64,000 nt of DNA, taken from assembly GCF_001714725.1 (NCBI RefSeq), contig NZ_CP016447.1, forward strand, positions 186,001-250,000, given 5' to 3'. Under the pieces are notes generated by a model. It was not told where the DNA came from, did no database searches, and saw nothing but the letters and a program-made list of their open reading frames with translations. Source of the stretch: Acidovorax sp. RAC01 (GTDB lineage Bacteria; Pseudomonadota; Gammaproteobacteria; Burkholderiales; Burkholderiaceae_C). The first letter of the stretch is position 1. Each line of letters starts with the position of its first letter. A program made the position numbers and the translations under genes. Of the stretch, positions 9,212 to 19,181 are shown piece by piece.

Positions 9212-10036
9212 ATGCCGCCCATTCTCAACCGCCTCTGGCGCCGCGTACGCGCCACCGTGGCCCCCGTGCCTGACATCTCGGCAGACCTTTGGCTGCACAC
9301 GCTGCGGCGCTACCCGTTTCTGGCGGCGCTGTCGCTGCCCGAACAGGCCAAGCTGCGCGCACTGAGTGCACTCTTCCTGGACCACAAGCAGTTCCACGGC
9401 GCACACGGCCTGGATGTGACGGACGCCATGGCCATCGACATTGCAGCGCAGGCCTGCCTGCCGCTGCTGCACCTGGGTAAAGCCAGCAAGGCGCTGGGCT
9501 GGTACGACGATTTTGTGACCATCGTCGTGCACCCGGCCGAGGCCGTGGCGCGCCGGCAGATCACCGACGAAGCCGGGGTGGTGCACGAGCACACCCAGGT
9601 GCTGCTGGGCGAGGCCATGGAGCGCGGCCCCGTCATGCTCAGCTGGGAGCATGTGGCCAACGCTACCGAGAACACCGCGCGCGGCCACAACGTGGTGGTG
9701 CACGAGTTTGTGCACAAGCTCGACATGAAAAGCGGTGACGCCAACGGCTGCCCGCCCCTGCCTGCGGGCTTCATGGGCGCGCGCACCGGGCGCGCGGCAT
9801 ATGAGGCGTGGTGGAACACCTGGGAGCCCGCCTACCAGGACTTTCGCGAGCGCGTGATCATGGCCGAACGCTTTGGCGCAGAGCGCCCCTGGCTCGATGC
9901 CTATGGCGCCACGTCGCAGTCGGAATTTTTTGCCGTGGCCTGTGAGGCCTACTTTGTGAACCGGGCGCGCTTTGCGCAGGAGTTTGCCGGGCTGATGCCG
10001 GTGCTGGATGCGTTCTTTCGGCGCGCTGCAGACTAA
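9212..10036 (+). CDS. mtfA: MtfA-family zinc peptidase
   Basis: The zinc motif HEFVHKLD is at residues 164-171, and the flanking LDMKSGDANGCPP is characteristic of MtfA (M90 family, also DUF980). In E. coli MtfA binds the glucose repressor Mlc and has aminopeptidase activity. Other family signs are the LYDDFVTIVVHP-like stretch and a SEFFAVACEAYF segment near the C-terminus. Length 274 aa, close to the family norm. It follows lpxH by 38 bp and may be cotranscribed with it. Whether an Mlc partner exists here is unknown. Confidence 0.9.
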   Translation: MPPILNRLWRRVRATVAPVPDISADLWLHTLRRYPFLAALSLPEQAKLRALSALFLDHKQFHGAHGLDVTDAMAIDIAAQACLPLLHLGKASKALGWYDDFVTIVVHPAEAVARRQITDEAGVVHEHTQVLLGEAMERGPVMLSWEHVANATENTARGHNVVVHEFVHKLDMKSGDANGCPPLPAGFMGARTGRAAYEAWWNTWEPAYQDFRERVIMAERFGAERPWLDAYGATSQSEFFAVACEAYFVNRARFAQEFAGLMPVLDAFFRRAAD

Positions 10037-10074
10037 GGCTGGTTCACACCATGGCCGCCGCCGCGGCCCTCACA

Positions 10075-10308
10075 TCAGGCTGCCAGCGCGCACTCCACGG
10101 CTTGTTTGGCCTCTTCCAGGCTGCTGAAAAACCGGATGGGTTGCGGCAGGGCCTTGGGCAGGTGGGCGGGGGCCGGCCACAGGCGCTCGTCGGTCCAGGC
10201 GGCGGTCCAGCCTCCGATGTCCTTGCGCTTGATCGCGCAAAGCGCTTGCCCTTGCACTTTCGCGATCCAGGTGGTCGGCGGGTTGTGGTCCCAGGTCACT
10301 GCAGCCAT
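10075..10308 (-). CDS. Hypothetical protein, 77 aa
   Basis: Small soluble protein rich in Trp and Ala (MAAVTWDHNPPTTW start). I do not recognise a family. An in-frame ATG ten codons upstream exists, but a GAGGGG eight bases before the ATG at 10308 favours the shorter form. It is convergent with mtfA and lies downstream of the E1 gene on the same strand. Nothing suggests a function. Confidence 0.65.
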   Translation of the reverse strand: MAAVTWDHNPPTTWIAKVQGQALCAIKRKDIGGWTAAWTDERLWPAPAHLPKALPQPIRFFSSLEEAKQAVECALAA

Positions 10309-10425
10309 GTCGCCCCTCTGTGTTGGTTTGTGGGGCATTTTAGGAAGCCCCTGAAACTTTGGGCAACAGCATTCACCCGCATGGAAGGCGCCACAGCAAC
10401 AGGTGCACCATGCGCACCCCCAACG

Positions 10426-13092
10426 TCAGCGCGCGCTCAGCGCATGCCGGGCTGCCCGGGCCACGCTGGCCGCATCCACACCGAAAAACTGCCGTAACGC
10501 CGCCCGCGTATCGCTGCGGCCAAATCCATCCGTGCCCAGCGTGACGTACCTGCGCCCTTCGGGGATGAAGGCCCGCACCGTCTCGGGTACGGCGCGCACG
10601 TAGTCTGTTGCAGCTACAACCGGTCCGCTTGTGGCGGCCAGTTGTGCTGCAAGCCAGGGGGTACCTGGCTCTGAACCTGGTTCACCCGCCAGCGCGCGCT
10701 GTTCGCACGCCACGCCGTCGCGGGCCAGTTCGCTCCAGCTGGTCACGCTGAGCACGGTGACATCAATGCCTTCGGCCGCCAGCAGCTGCGCAGCCTTGAC
10801 CACCTCGGTCAGGATGGCGCCAGAGCCCATCAGGGTGACGTTTTGGGATGAAACCGGGCTGTAGCGCTCGTTAGATGCAGCCTTGTAGCTATTAAAAAAA
10901 TAGCAACCCCGCAACACCCCTTGCGCCGCGCCGTCGGGCAGGTCGGGCTGGGCGTAGTTCTCGTTCATCAGCGTGACGTAGTAGAAGACGTCGCGCTGCT
11001 CGGTCACCATTTCGCGCATGCCGGCGTCGATGATCACAGCCATCTCGCCCGCGAAGGCCGGGTCGTAGGCCTTGCAGTTGGGGATGGTGGCTGCCACCAG
11101 GTGGCTGGTGCCGTCCTGGTGCTGCAGGCCCTCGCCACCCAGCGTGGTGCGGCCCGACGTGGCGCCCAGCAAAAAGCCGCGCGCCCGCTGGTCGGCAGCG
11201 GCCCAGATGGCGTCGCCCACGCGCTGGAAGCCGAACATCGAGTAGTAGATGTAGAACGGCAGCATGGCCAGGCCGTGCACGCTGTAGCTCGTCGCTGCAG
11301 CCGTCCAGCTGGCGATGGCGCCGGCCTCGCTGATGCCTTCTTCCAGGATCTGGCCGTCCAGCGCCTCGCGGTAGCTCAGCACCGAGCCGATGTCCTCGGG
11401 CGCATAACGCTGGCCCACGCTGCTGTAGATGCCGACTTGCTTGAACAGATTGGCCATGCCGAAGGTGCGCGCCTCGTCGGCCACGATAGGCACGATGCGT
11501 GGGCCCAGCGTGGCTTCTTTCAGCAGCGTGCCCAGCATGCGCACAAAGGCCATGGTGGTGCTCATCTCCTTGCCATCGGCCTGCAGGGCGAACTGCGCGT
11601 AGGTTTCGATGGATGGGACGGGCAGCGCGTCGCAGGCGGTATCTCGGCGCGGCAGGTAGCCGCCCAGTGCCTCGCGGTGGCTGCGCAGGTAACGCATCTC
11701 CGGGCTGTCTTCGGCAGGTTTGAAGAAGGCGAGGCTGGTGGCCTGCTCGTCGGTGAGCGGCAGGTTGAAGCGGTTGCGAAACTCGATGAGGTCCGTCTCG
11801 TCCAGCTTCTTCTGGCTGTGCGTGGTCATCTTGCCCTGCCCGGCCGTGCCCATGCCGTAGCCCTTTTTGGTGTGGGCCAGGATCACCGTGGGCTGGCCCT
11901 TGTGCGCAGCGGCTGCGGCGTAGGCGGCGTGGATCTTCACCAGGTCGTGCCCGCCGCGCTTGAGGCGATCAATCTGCTCGTCCGTCATGCCTTGGGCCAG
12001 CGCAGCCAGCTCGGGGCTTTGGCCAAAGAAGTTGTCGCGGTTAAAGCGCCCGTCCTTGGCGGCGAATGTCTGCATCTGGCCATCCACCGTGCCTTGCAGC
12101 GTGCGCACCAGCGCGCCCGTCAGGTCGCGGGCAAACAGGCCGTCCCAGTCGCTGCCCCACACCAGCTTGACCACGTTCCAGCCCGCGCCGGCAAACAGGC
12201 GCTCCAGCTCGTCGATGATGCGACCGTTGCCGCGCACCGGGCCATCCAGCCGTTGCAGGTTGCAGTTGACCACCCAGACCAGGTTGTCCAGCCCCTCGCG
12301 CGCGGCCAGGGTCAGGGCGCTCATGCTCTCGGGCTCGTCCATCTCGCCGTCGCCAAACACACCCCACACTTTTCGGCCCGTGCAGTCGAGCAAATTGCGG
12401 TGTGTGAGGTAGCGCATGAAACGCGCGTGGTAGATGCTGCTGATAGGGCCGATGCCCATCGAGCCGGTGGGGAACTGCCAGAAGTCCGGCATCAGCCACG
12501 GGTGCGGGTAGCTGCACAGGCCCTGGGCACCGGCGGCGGGGGCGGTCAGCTCCTGGCGGTAGTGCATCAGGTCTTGCTCGCTGAGGCGCCCTTCCAGAAA
12601 TGCCCGCGCATACACGCCCGGCGCGCTGTGCGGCTGAAAGAACACCAGGTCGCCCCGGTGCTGCCCGTCGGCCACGCCTTCACGGGCGCGGAAGAAATGG
12701 TTGAACCCGCTCTCGAACAAATCGGCCGCGCTGGCATAGCTGGCAATGTGCCCGCCCAGCTCGCCATACGCCTGGTTGGCCCGCACCACCATGGCCAGCG
12801 CGTTCCAGCGCACGATGGAGGCCACGCGCTCTTCCACCGCCAGGTCGCCGGGGAACACGGGCTGGTCTTGCACCGCCACGGTATTCACATACGGCGTGTT
12901 CAGATCAGGCTGCCAGCCGATGCGCTGGGTGCGCGCCAGTTGCACCATCTCTTGCAGGATGTGGCGGGCCCGCTCGGGGCCTTCGGTCGCTACCAGCGCG
13001 GTGAAGGCATCGCGCCATTCGGCGGTTTCCAGCGGGTCGGTGTCGGCCAGGGGCTGGGGTTGCAGCAGGGTGTGGAGCGTGGGGGCGTTCAT
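10426..13092 (-). CDS. AceE-type 2-oxoacid dehydrogenase E1 (possibly MdeB-like)
   Basis: Homodimeric E1 of the pyruvate dehydrogenase type, 888 aa, using thiamine diphosphate. The ThDP-binding stretch GDGEMDEPES followed about 30 residues later by NCNLQRLDGPVRG lies near residues 243-280. No E2 (aceF) or E3 (lpd) gene adjoins it. Instead a divergent Lrp/AsnC regulator does, as in the mdeR-mdeB arrangement of Pseudomonas putida, where MdeB is an E1 for 2-oxobutyrate from methionine breakdown. A 2-oxobutyrate or similar substrate is therefore plausible, but the methionine lyase gene (mdeA) is absent here and pyruvate cannot be excluded. Residues about 730-743 (CYFFNSYKAA region) are encoded by a dispersed element. 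Confidence 0.9.
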   Translation of the reverse strand: MNAPTLHTLLQPQPLADTDPLETAEWRDAFTALVATEGPERARHILQEMVQLARTQRIGWQPDLNTPYVNTVAVQDQPVFPGDLAVEERVASIVRWNALAMVVRANQAYGELGGHIASYASAADLFESGFNHFFRAREGVADGQHRGDLVFFQPHSAPGVYARAFLEGRLSEQDLMHYRQELTAPAAGAQGLCSYPHPWLMPDFWQFPTGSMGIGPISSIYHARFMRYLTHRNLLDCTGRKVWGVFGDGEMDEPESMSALTLAAREGLDNLVWVVNCNLQRLDGPVRGNGRIIDELERLFAGAGWNVVKLVWGSDWDGLFARDLTGALVRTLQGTVDGQMQTFAAKDGRFNRDNFFGQSPELAALAQGMTDEQIDRLKRGGHDLVKIHAAYAAAAAHKGQPTVILAHTKKGYGMGTAGQGKMTTHSQKKLDETDLIEFRNRFNLPLTDEQATSLAFFKPAEDSPEMRYLRSHREALGGYLPRRDTACDALPVPSIETYAQFALQADGKEMSTTMAFVRMLGTLLKEATLGPRIVPIVADEARTFGMANLFKQVGIYSSVGQRYAPEDIGSVLSYREALDGQILEEGISEAGAIASWTAAATSYSVHGLAMLPFYIYYSMFGFQRVGDAIWAAADQRARGFLLGATSGRTTLGGEGLQHQDGTSHLVAATIPNCKAYDPAFAGEMAVIIDAGMREMVTEQRDVFYYVTLMNENYAQPDLPDGAAQGVLRGCYFFNSYKAASNERYSPVSSQNVTLMGSGAILTEVVKAAQLLAAEGIDVTVLSVTSWSELARDGVACEQRALAGEPGSEPGTPWLAAQLAATSGPVVAATDYVRAVPETVRAFIPEGRRYVTLGTDGFGRSDTRAALRQFFGVDAASVARAARHALSAR
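10863..10904 (-). repeat. Dispersed 42-bp element, copy inside the E1 gene
   Basis: Palindrome GCTATTAAAAAAATAGC (10888-10904), 18-nt spacer, and the box as AGCGCTC (10863-10869, reverse strand GAGCGCT). It is read in frame within the E1 protein. Confidence 0.85.
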
Positions 13093-13127
13093 GCAGCCAC
13101 TGTAGCCACGGGGCCGCCAAATGAGTT

Positions 13128-13193
13128 GCCGTTTACCGCCAAAAACGGCGCCTTTGCAGCATTAAATGCCGCCGATGATTTACCATGCGGCAT
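13128..13193. promoter_or_regulatory. Paired inverted repeats, candidate Lrp operator
   Basis: Two 7-bp inverted repeats lie between the divergent E1 and Lrp genes: GCCGTTT (13128-13134) with AAACGGC (13143-13149), and ATGCCGC (13166-13172) with GCGGCAT (13187-13193). Their centres are 41 bp apart, about four helical turns, as expected for sites bound by an Lrp-family octamer. The second abuts the regulator's ATG at 13194. Confidence 0.5.
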
Positions 13194-13661
13194 ATGAAAC
13201 TCGATACCCTCGATTTGCGCATTTTGGCCGAGCTGCAGGCCGATGGATCGCTCTCCAACGTGGAGCTGGCGCGGCGGGTCCATCTGTCGCCATCGCCGTG
13301 CCTGGCGCGGGTGAAGGCGCTGGAGGCTGCGGGCGTCATCAGCCGCTACGTGGCGCTGGCCAATGCGGCGGCGCTGGGGCTGGGGCTCAACGTGTTCATC
13401 AGCATCAGCCTCAAGACCCAAAGCAAGGAAGCCCTGGCCGATTTTGAGCGCCGCATTGCCGAGCACGACGAGGTGATGGAGTGCTACCTGATGAGCGGCG
13501 ACAGCGACTACCTGATCCGCGTGGCGGTGGCCGACATTGGTGCGCTGGAGCGCTTCATTCTGGAGCAGCTGGCGCCGATACCCGGGGTGGAAAAGATCCG
13601 GTCGAGCTTTGCGCTCAAGCAGGTGCGGTACAAGACGGCGCTGCCGCTGCCCGGGGGCTGA
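13194..13661 (+). CDS. Lrp/AsnC-family transcriptional regulator
   Basis: Protein of 155 aa with an N-terminal helix-turn-helix (residues about 17-45: SNVELARRVHLSPSPCLARV) and a C-terminal RAM/ACT-like effector domain (MECYLMSGDSDYLIRV). It is divergent from the AceE-type E1 gene and probably controls it in response to an amino or keto acid, in the manner of MdeR or BkdR. An in-frame ATG at 13185 is also possible, but it lies inside an inverted repeat; 13194 leaves that repeat intact upstream. Confidence 0.92.
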   Translation: MKLDTLDLRILAELQADGSLSNVELARRVHLSPSPCLARVKALEAAGVISRYVALANAAALGLGLNVFISISLKTQSKEALADFERRIAEHDEVMECYLMSGDSDYLIRVAVADIGALERFILEQLAPIPGVEKIRSSFALKQVRYKTALPLPGG

Positions 13662-13765
13662 CGGGTGCGCTACGGCGTGGCGGGTGGGTGCGCGGCATCG
13701 GTAACCGGGGGCGACCACCGCGCTGTACCCATCGCCGTCGCTGCGCACGTTGAAACGCAGCGCAC

Positions 13766-13791
13766 GGCTTCGACTGGCTCAGCCCGAACGG
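13766..13791 (+). repeat. GGCTTCGAC-GCTCAGCCCGAACGG repeat, copy 1
   Basis: One of three 26-bp copies in the window (others at 13825 and 44270). The shared core is TTCGAC, two variable bases, GCTCAGCCCG-ACGG. It lies in the non-coding stretch between the Lrp gene and the convergent esterase. Confidence 0.7.
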
Positions 13792-13824
13792 GGGGAGGCG
13801 CCAAGTTGAAAAAACTCGCGCACG

Positions 13825-13850
13825 GGTTCGACAGGCTCAGCCCGCACGGG
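13825..13850 (+). repeat. GGTTCGACAGGCTCAGCCCGCACGGG repeat, copy 2
   Basis: Second copy, 33 bp after copy 1 and in the same orientation, with C for A in the GAACGG part. Such motifs are widespread dispersed repeats in proteobacterial genomes. Confidence 0.65.
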
Positions 13851-13885
13851 CGCGAGCGTCTGCGCACACGCCCGTCACAACCACC

Positions 13886-14557
13886 TCAAAACGCAGGCGG
13901 CGTGGTGGACAGGGACTGCAGCCAGCCCACCGTGGCCGACAGCTCGGCAGGCCGGATCTCGTGGGCACCGGGGAACTCGCGGTACGTCACGGCCACCGGC
14001 AGCGGCGCCATGTGGTGCGCTATGGCCTGCGCATGCGCCAGCGGAATCACGTTGTCGTGCGTGCCGTGGCTCAGCCACAGCTGCTTGCCGCGCAGCGCGT
14101 CGGCAGGGGCTGCAAGCGGCACGACCTGGGGCAGCAGGCGGCTGTGCCACACCATGGCGGCATGCAGCAGGGCAGGCTGCGTGAGCAGCAGCGACAGCGC
14201 CATGATGCCGCCCTGACTGAAGCCACCCACCACCACCCGTTCCGGCGGAATGCCCAGCTGGTCTGCCGCGGCCTGCACAGTCTGCGCCACCAGCCCGCGG
14301 CTCTGGGCCTCTTGCGCCTCGTTGATGGTGCGTTCGCCGTTGGGCTCGATGGAGAAGTCAAACCACGCGTGCGAGCCTGGCCCCATGCGAAACGGCGCGC
14401 GCAGGCTGACCACATGAAAGTGCTCGGGCACATGGGGCGCCAGGCCAAACAGGTCCTGTTCGTTGCTGCCCACGCCGTGCATCAGCACCAGCAGCCAGGG
14501 GCGCGGGTAGTGGGGTGCGGCAGGGCGCTGCAAAAATGTGAGCGGTAGATCAAGCAT
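13886..14557 (-). CDS. Alpha/beta hydrolase, phospholipase/carboxylesterase family
   Basis: Serine hydrolase of 223 aa in the carboxylesterase/acyl-protein thioesterase-like family. The nucleophile motif GFSQGG lies near residues 112-117, the acid in GTHDNVIP and the histidine in PGAHEI. An oxyanion-loop stretch LMHGVGSNEQDL sits near residue 25. No signal peptide, so cytosolic. Convergent with the Lrp gene and 48 bp upstream of the LigB-type dioxygenase on the same strand. Substrate unknown. Confidence 0.88.
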   Translation of the reverse strand: MLDLPLTFLQRPAAPHYPRPWLLVLMHGVGSNEQDLFGLAPHVPEHFHVVSLRAPFRMGPGSHAWFDFSIEPNGERTINEAQEAQSRGLVAQTVQAAADQLGIPPERVVVGGFSQGGIMALSLLLTQPALLHAAMVWHSRLLPQVVPLAAPADALRGKQLWLSHGTHDNVIPLAHAQAIAHHMAPLPVAVTYREFPGAHEIRPAELSATVGWLQSLSTTPPAF

Positions 14558-14605
14558 GGATATGCGCCAGGGGCTTTTTTGAGTGGATAAATGGCTGGCA
14601 CACAG

Positions 14606-15466
14606 TCAGTGCGCCGCCTGCAGCGCAAACGCGTCCATCGAGAGCATGCTGTACATGACCTCGCGGCTCAGGTAGCTGGTGTGCAGGTCGTCGCCCGCCG
14701 CGCCCAGCGCAAAGAAGATGGGCAAAAAGTGGTCTTCGGTGGGGTGCGCGCGGTGGGCGTGCGGGGCCAGGGTGCGGTAGTTCAGCAGCGCCTGCAGGTC
14801 GCCCCGCACCAGGGCGGATTCGATCCAGCGGCTGAACTCCAGCACATAGGGCGCAGGCTCGCGCACGCCGCCAAAGAACTCGGCCAGGTTGTGCGTCATG
14901 CTGCCTGAGCCCACCACCAGCACCCCTTGGCTGCGCAGGCTGCGCAGGGCGGCGCCCAGTGCGTACACATCGGCCGGGCCGGCCTGAGCGGGCAGCGCCA
15001 CCTGCACCACCGGCACATCGGCCTGCGGAAACAGGTGCATCAGCGGCACCCAGGCGCCATGGTCAAACGGCCGGGCTTCGTCGCCCTGTGCGGCCAGCCC
15101 CGCGGCGTTGAGCAGCGCCAGCACCTCTTGCGCCAGCGCGGGCGAGCCCGGTGCCGGGTACTGCAGCTGGTACAGCGCGGGCGGAAAGCCGCCAAAGTCG
15201 TGCCAGGTGGCGGGCTGCGGCCCGGTCATCACCTGCAGTGAACGCGCCATCCAGTGCGGCGACATCACCACGATGCCGCGCAACTGCGGAAACTGCTGGC
15301 GCAAGGCCGCGCCCCACTGCGTGAGCGCGGGGCCGGTGGTGCCAGCGTCCAGCGCAAACAGCGGTGCGCCGTGCGAGACAAACAGGGCGGGCAAAACCGC
15401 GCCATGGGGCACGGCGGCATCGGCATGCCGGGGAGATGCAACAGGGGAGTGCTGGGTAACTGTCAT
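14606..15466 (-). CDS. LigB/DODA-type extradiol ring-opening dioxygenase
   Basis: Class III extradiol dioxygenase family, 286 aa, similar to YgiD (4,5-DOPA dioxygenase). Metal-site signatures are VSHGAP near the N-terminus, SPHW, FDHGAWVPL and GSGSMTHNL. The start at 15466 (MTVTQHSPV) is the ATG nearest the conserved LPALFVSHG; a longer frame upstream lacks support. No other ring-cleavage pathway genes adjoin it, so the substrate is open. Confidence 0.9.
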   Translation of the reverse strand: MTVTQHSPVASPRHADAAVPHGAVLPALFVSHGAPLFALDAGTTGPALTQWGAALRQQFPQLRGIVVMSPHWMARSLQVMTGPQPATWHDFGGFPPALYQLQYPAPGSPALAQEVLALLNAAGLAAQGDEARPFDHGAWVPLMHLFPQADVPVVQVALPAQAGPADVYALGAALRSLRSQGVLVVGSGSMTHNLAEFFGGVREPAPYVLEFSRWIESALVRGDLQALLNYRTLAPHAHRAHPTEDHFLPIFFALGAAGDDLHTSYLSREVMYSMLSMDAFALQAAH

Positions 15467-15584
15467 GGAGGGCCTTCTGCGGTAGCCACCACTGTAGACC
15501 GCCAGGCGGCCCGAACCAAGCCCTGTACGGTCAACAGATTGTTCTACCCATGGGGTGAATCGCACCCCATGGATTGTGGTGAAC

Positions 15585-16004
15585 CTACCCGCCGTCGCGC
15601 ACCCTGCCCCGCAGCGCCTTGGTTTCCGACCGCTGTGTTTTGCCCTCCAGCCGACGCTGTTTGGAGCCATAGGTGGGCTTGGTGGCGCGGCGCACACGGG
15701 GCGGCACGGCCACGGTGTTGACCAGCGCCGTCAGCCGCGCCAGCGCATCGGCGCGGTTTTGCTCCTGGCTGCGGTACTGCTGCGCCTTGATGACGACCAC
15801 ACCCTCTTGCGTGATCCGGCTGTCGCGCAGGGCCAGCAGCCGCTCCTTCACATCCGCAGGCAGCGACGATGCAGCCACATCAAACCGCAGGTGGACGGCG
15901 CTCGATACCTTGTTGACGTTCTGCCCGCCCGCGCCCTGCGCGCGCATGGCCGTGATCTCGACCTCGTCCTCGCGAATCTCCAGCGGCAGCGGCGGTGGGG
16001 TCAT
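15585..16004 (-). CDS. arfB: Peptidyl-tRNA hydrolase ArfB (YaeJ)
   Basis: Ribosome-rescue factor that releases nascent chains from stalled ribosomes. The catalytic GGQ is at residues 26-28 in the context AQGAGGQNVNKVSSAVHLRFD, and the C-terminus is a basic tail (KPTYGSKQRRLEGK) that in the family enters the empty mRNA channel. Length 139 aa is typical. Same strand as aroQ, which ends 39 bp upstream. Confidence 0.95.
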   Translation of the reverse strand: MTPPPLPLEIREDEVEITAMRAQGAGGQNVNKVSSAVHLRFDVAASSLPADVKERLLALRDSRITQEGVVVIKAQQYRSQEQNRADALARLTALVNTVAVPPRVRRATKPTYGSKQRRLEGKTQRSETKALRGRVRDGG

Positions 16005-16043
16005 CTCAAAGGCCCGGGCAGCTGGCTGCGGCGGGCGTACCGG

Positions 16044-16508
16044 TCAGGCAGAAATTGCGGACGGCTGCATCTGCGCCAGCCCGTCAATGGCCAGGCCGTA
16101 GCCCGCCACACCAAAGCCGCACATCACGGCCCGCGCAGCCGCGGCCATGTACGAATGGTGGCGGAACGCCTCGCGCGCGTGCACGTTGCTGATGTGCAGC
16201 TCGATCAGCGTGATGCCCGTGCCCTTGACGGCATCGTGCAGCGCAATGCTGGTGTGGGTGTAGGCCCCGGCGTTGATGACCGCACCGGCCAGCTGGCCCG
16301 CGGCATGCAGGCGGCCCGCCTCGTGAATCCAGTCCACCAGCGCGCCTTCGTGGTTGCTCTGGTGAAACCGCAGCGCAAAGCCGTGGCGCGCGCAAACGTC
16401 GGCGCACAGTTTTTCCACATCGGCCAGGGTTTGCGCGCCGTACACGGCCGGCTCGCGCGTGCCCAGCAGGTTGAGGTTGGGGCCATTCAGGACAAAAACG
16501 GTTTTCAC
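16044..16508 (-). CDS. aroQ: 3-dehydroquinate dehydratase, type II
   Basis: Catalyses dehydration of 3-dehydroquinate to 3-dehydroshikimate in aromatic amino acid synthesis. Catalytic Arg18 and Tyr23 lie in [11 protein letters not shown], and [10 protein letters not shown] and [11 protein letters not shown] are family hallmarks. The start is a GTG at 16508 ([16 protein letters not shown]) with a GGAG about 12 bases upstream. Length 154 aa is normal for the dodecameric type II enzyme. Confidence 0.95.
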   Translation of the reverse strand: MKTVFVLNGPNLNLLGTREPAVYGAQTLADVEKLCADVCARHGFALRFHQSNHEGALVDWIHEAGRLHAAGQLAGAVINAGAYTHTSIALHDAVKGTGITLIELHISNVHAREAFRHHSYMAAAARAVMCGFGVAGYGLAIDGLAQMQPSAISA

Positions 16509-16626
16509 AGGCAATCGCTCCGCATCATGGGGTGCCGCCAGGCTGGCGGATGCCGCAGGATTATGCGGCGCAGCGTGGGCTCGGCCTTGCAAACCCGGCA
16601 CGCTGGATTGCAGCAGCCAAAGAAAA

Positions 16627-16644
16627 GCGGCCCCGAGGGGCCGC
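16627..16644 (-). terminator. Rho-independent terminator after the PXPV-repeat gene
   Basis: GCGGCCCC (16627-16634) pairs with GGGGCCGC (16637-16644). On the minus strand TTTTCTTT follows. It would end transcription of the PXPV-repeat gene before aroQ. Confidence 0.8.
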
Positions 16645-16705
16645 TGTAAAAGGCAGCCTGTGCAATGCTGCCTGTGAGCGACTCGCGCACACGTTGGTGA
16701 AAATG

Positions 16706-16729
16706 GGCGCCGGCGCCGGCGCCGGCGCC
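16706..16729. repeat. Tandem (GGCGCC)x4
   Basis: Four perfect tandem copies of the palindromic hexamer GGCGCC in the 256-bp gap between aroQ and the PXPV-repeat gene. Nothing else recognisable lies in that gap apart from the terminator. Confidence 0.8.
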
Positions 16730-16764
16730 AGTGCCAGCAAGGCACCGGTCAGCAGTCCAGGGGG

Positions 16765-17127
16765 TCAGCGGTCCCAGTGGCCGCGACCATGGTGGCGATG
16801 GCCGTGGCCGTGGTGCCCGCGGCCATAGCCACCGTAGTACACCGGTGCCGGTGGTGCGTAATAAGTAGCAGGCGGTGCGTAGTACACCGGGCGGGGTGGC
16901 GCGTAGTACACGGGCGGCGGTGGCGCGTAGTAAATGGGCCGTGGGGCCACATACACCGGGGCCGGCGCGTAGTAGCCGCCATTGCTGGCCCCCACCACCA
17001 CGCCGGGCACGCCAATGCCTACGGACCAGTTGACGTCACGGGCCTGGGCTGCGCCCGCACCGGCCAGCAGAGCCAGCGCCACGCCAGCCGAAGCGGCCAC
17101 GGCATAGATAGAACGGGTTTTCGTCAT
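16765..17127 (-). CDS. Exported PXPV-repeat, Tyr/Pro/His-rich protein
   Basis: Secreted or envelope protein of 120 aa. A signal peptide (MTKTRSIYAVAA through AQA, about 29 residues) precedes repeats of the form APPxPVYYAPP (residues about 60-95), which resemble the PXPV repeat family, then a His/Gly-rich tail (GHHGHGHRHHGRGH) that could bind metal. The start at 17127 has AGGAGA 7-12 bases upstream. It is divergent from glnS. Function unknown. Confidence 0.85.
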   Translation of the reverse strand: MTKTRSIYAVAASAGVALALLAGAGAAQARDVNWSVGIGVPGVVVGASNGGYYAPAPVYVAPRPIYYAPPPPVYYAPPRPVYYAPPATYYAPPAPVYYGGYGRGHHGHGHRHHGRGHWDR

Positions 17128-17300
17128 GAGATATCTCCTGTTTGAGCGAGGGCAGCCAGCCAGACGGACCTTCCTCACTGATGCATAACGCACGAGGTGG
17201 CCAAAAGGATGGCACAACTGCCGCTTTACGTTGTGACTGAACGTACACACCCCGGCCAACGGCCCCCTGCCATGGCAGAACGCCCCCCTAAAATGGCCCG

Positions 17301-19154
<1,854 letters not shown>

Positions 19155-19181
19155 GACCCAAAAAGCAAATAGGATTACTGA

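Noticed and set aside
10921..13197. 758-codon open frame opposite the E1 gene
   Set aside because: It is the antisense of a conserved E1 coding sequence in GC-rich DNA; its protein is Ala/Gly/His/Arg-rich with no motif. Long shadows of the same kind lie opposite glnS (17226-18938), opposite truC and the nitronate monooxygenase (37460-39652) and opposite the C-terminus of cysS (the 5' part of 3758-5863).
13766..13850. CRISPR-like direct repeats
   Set aside because: Only two copies, no regular spacers and no cas genes.
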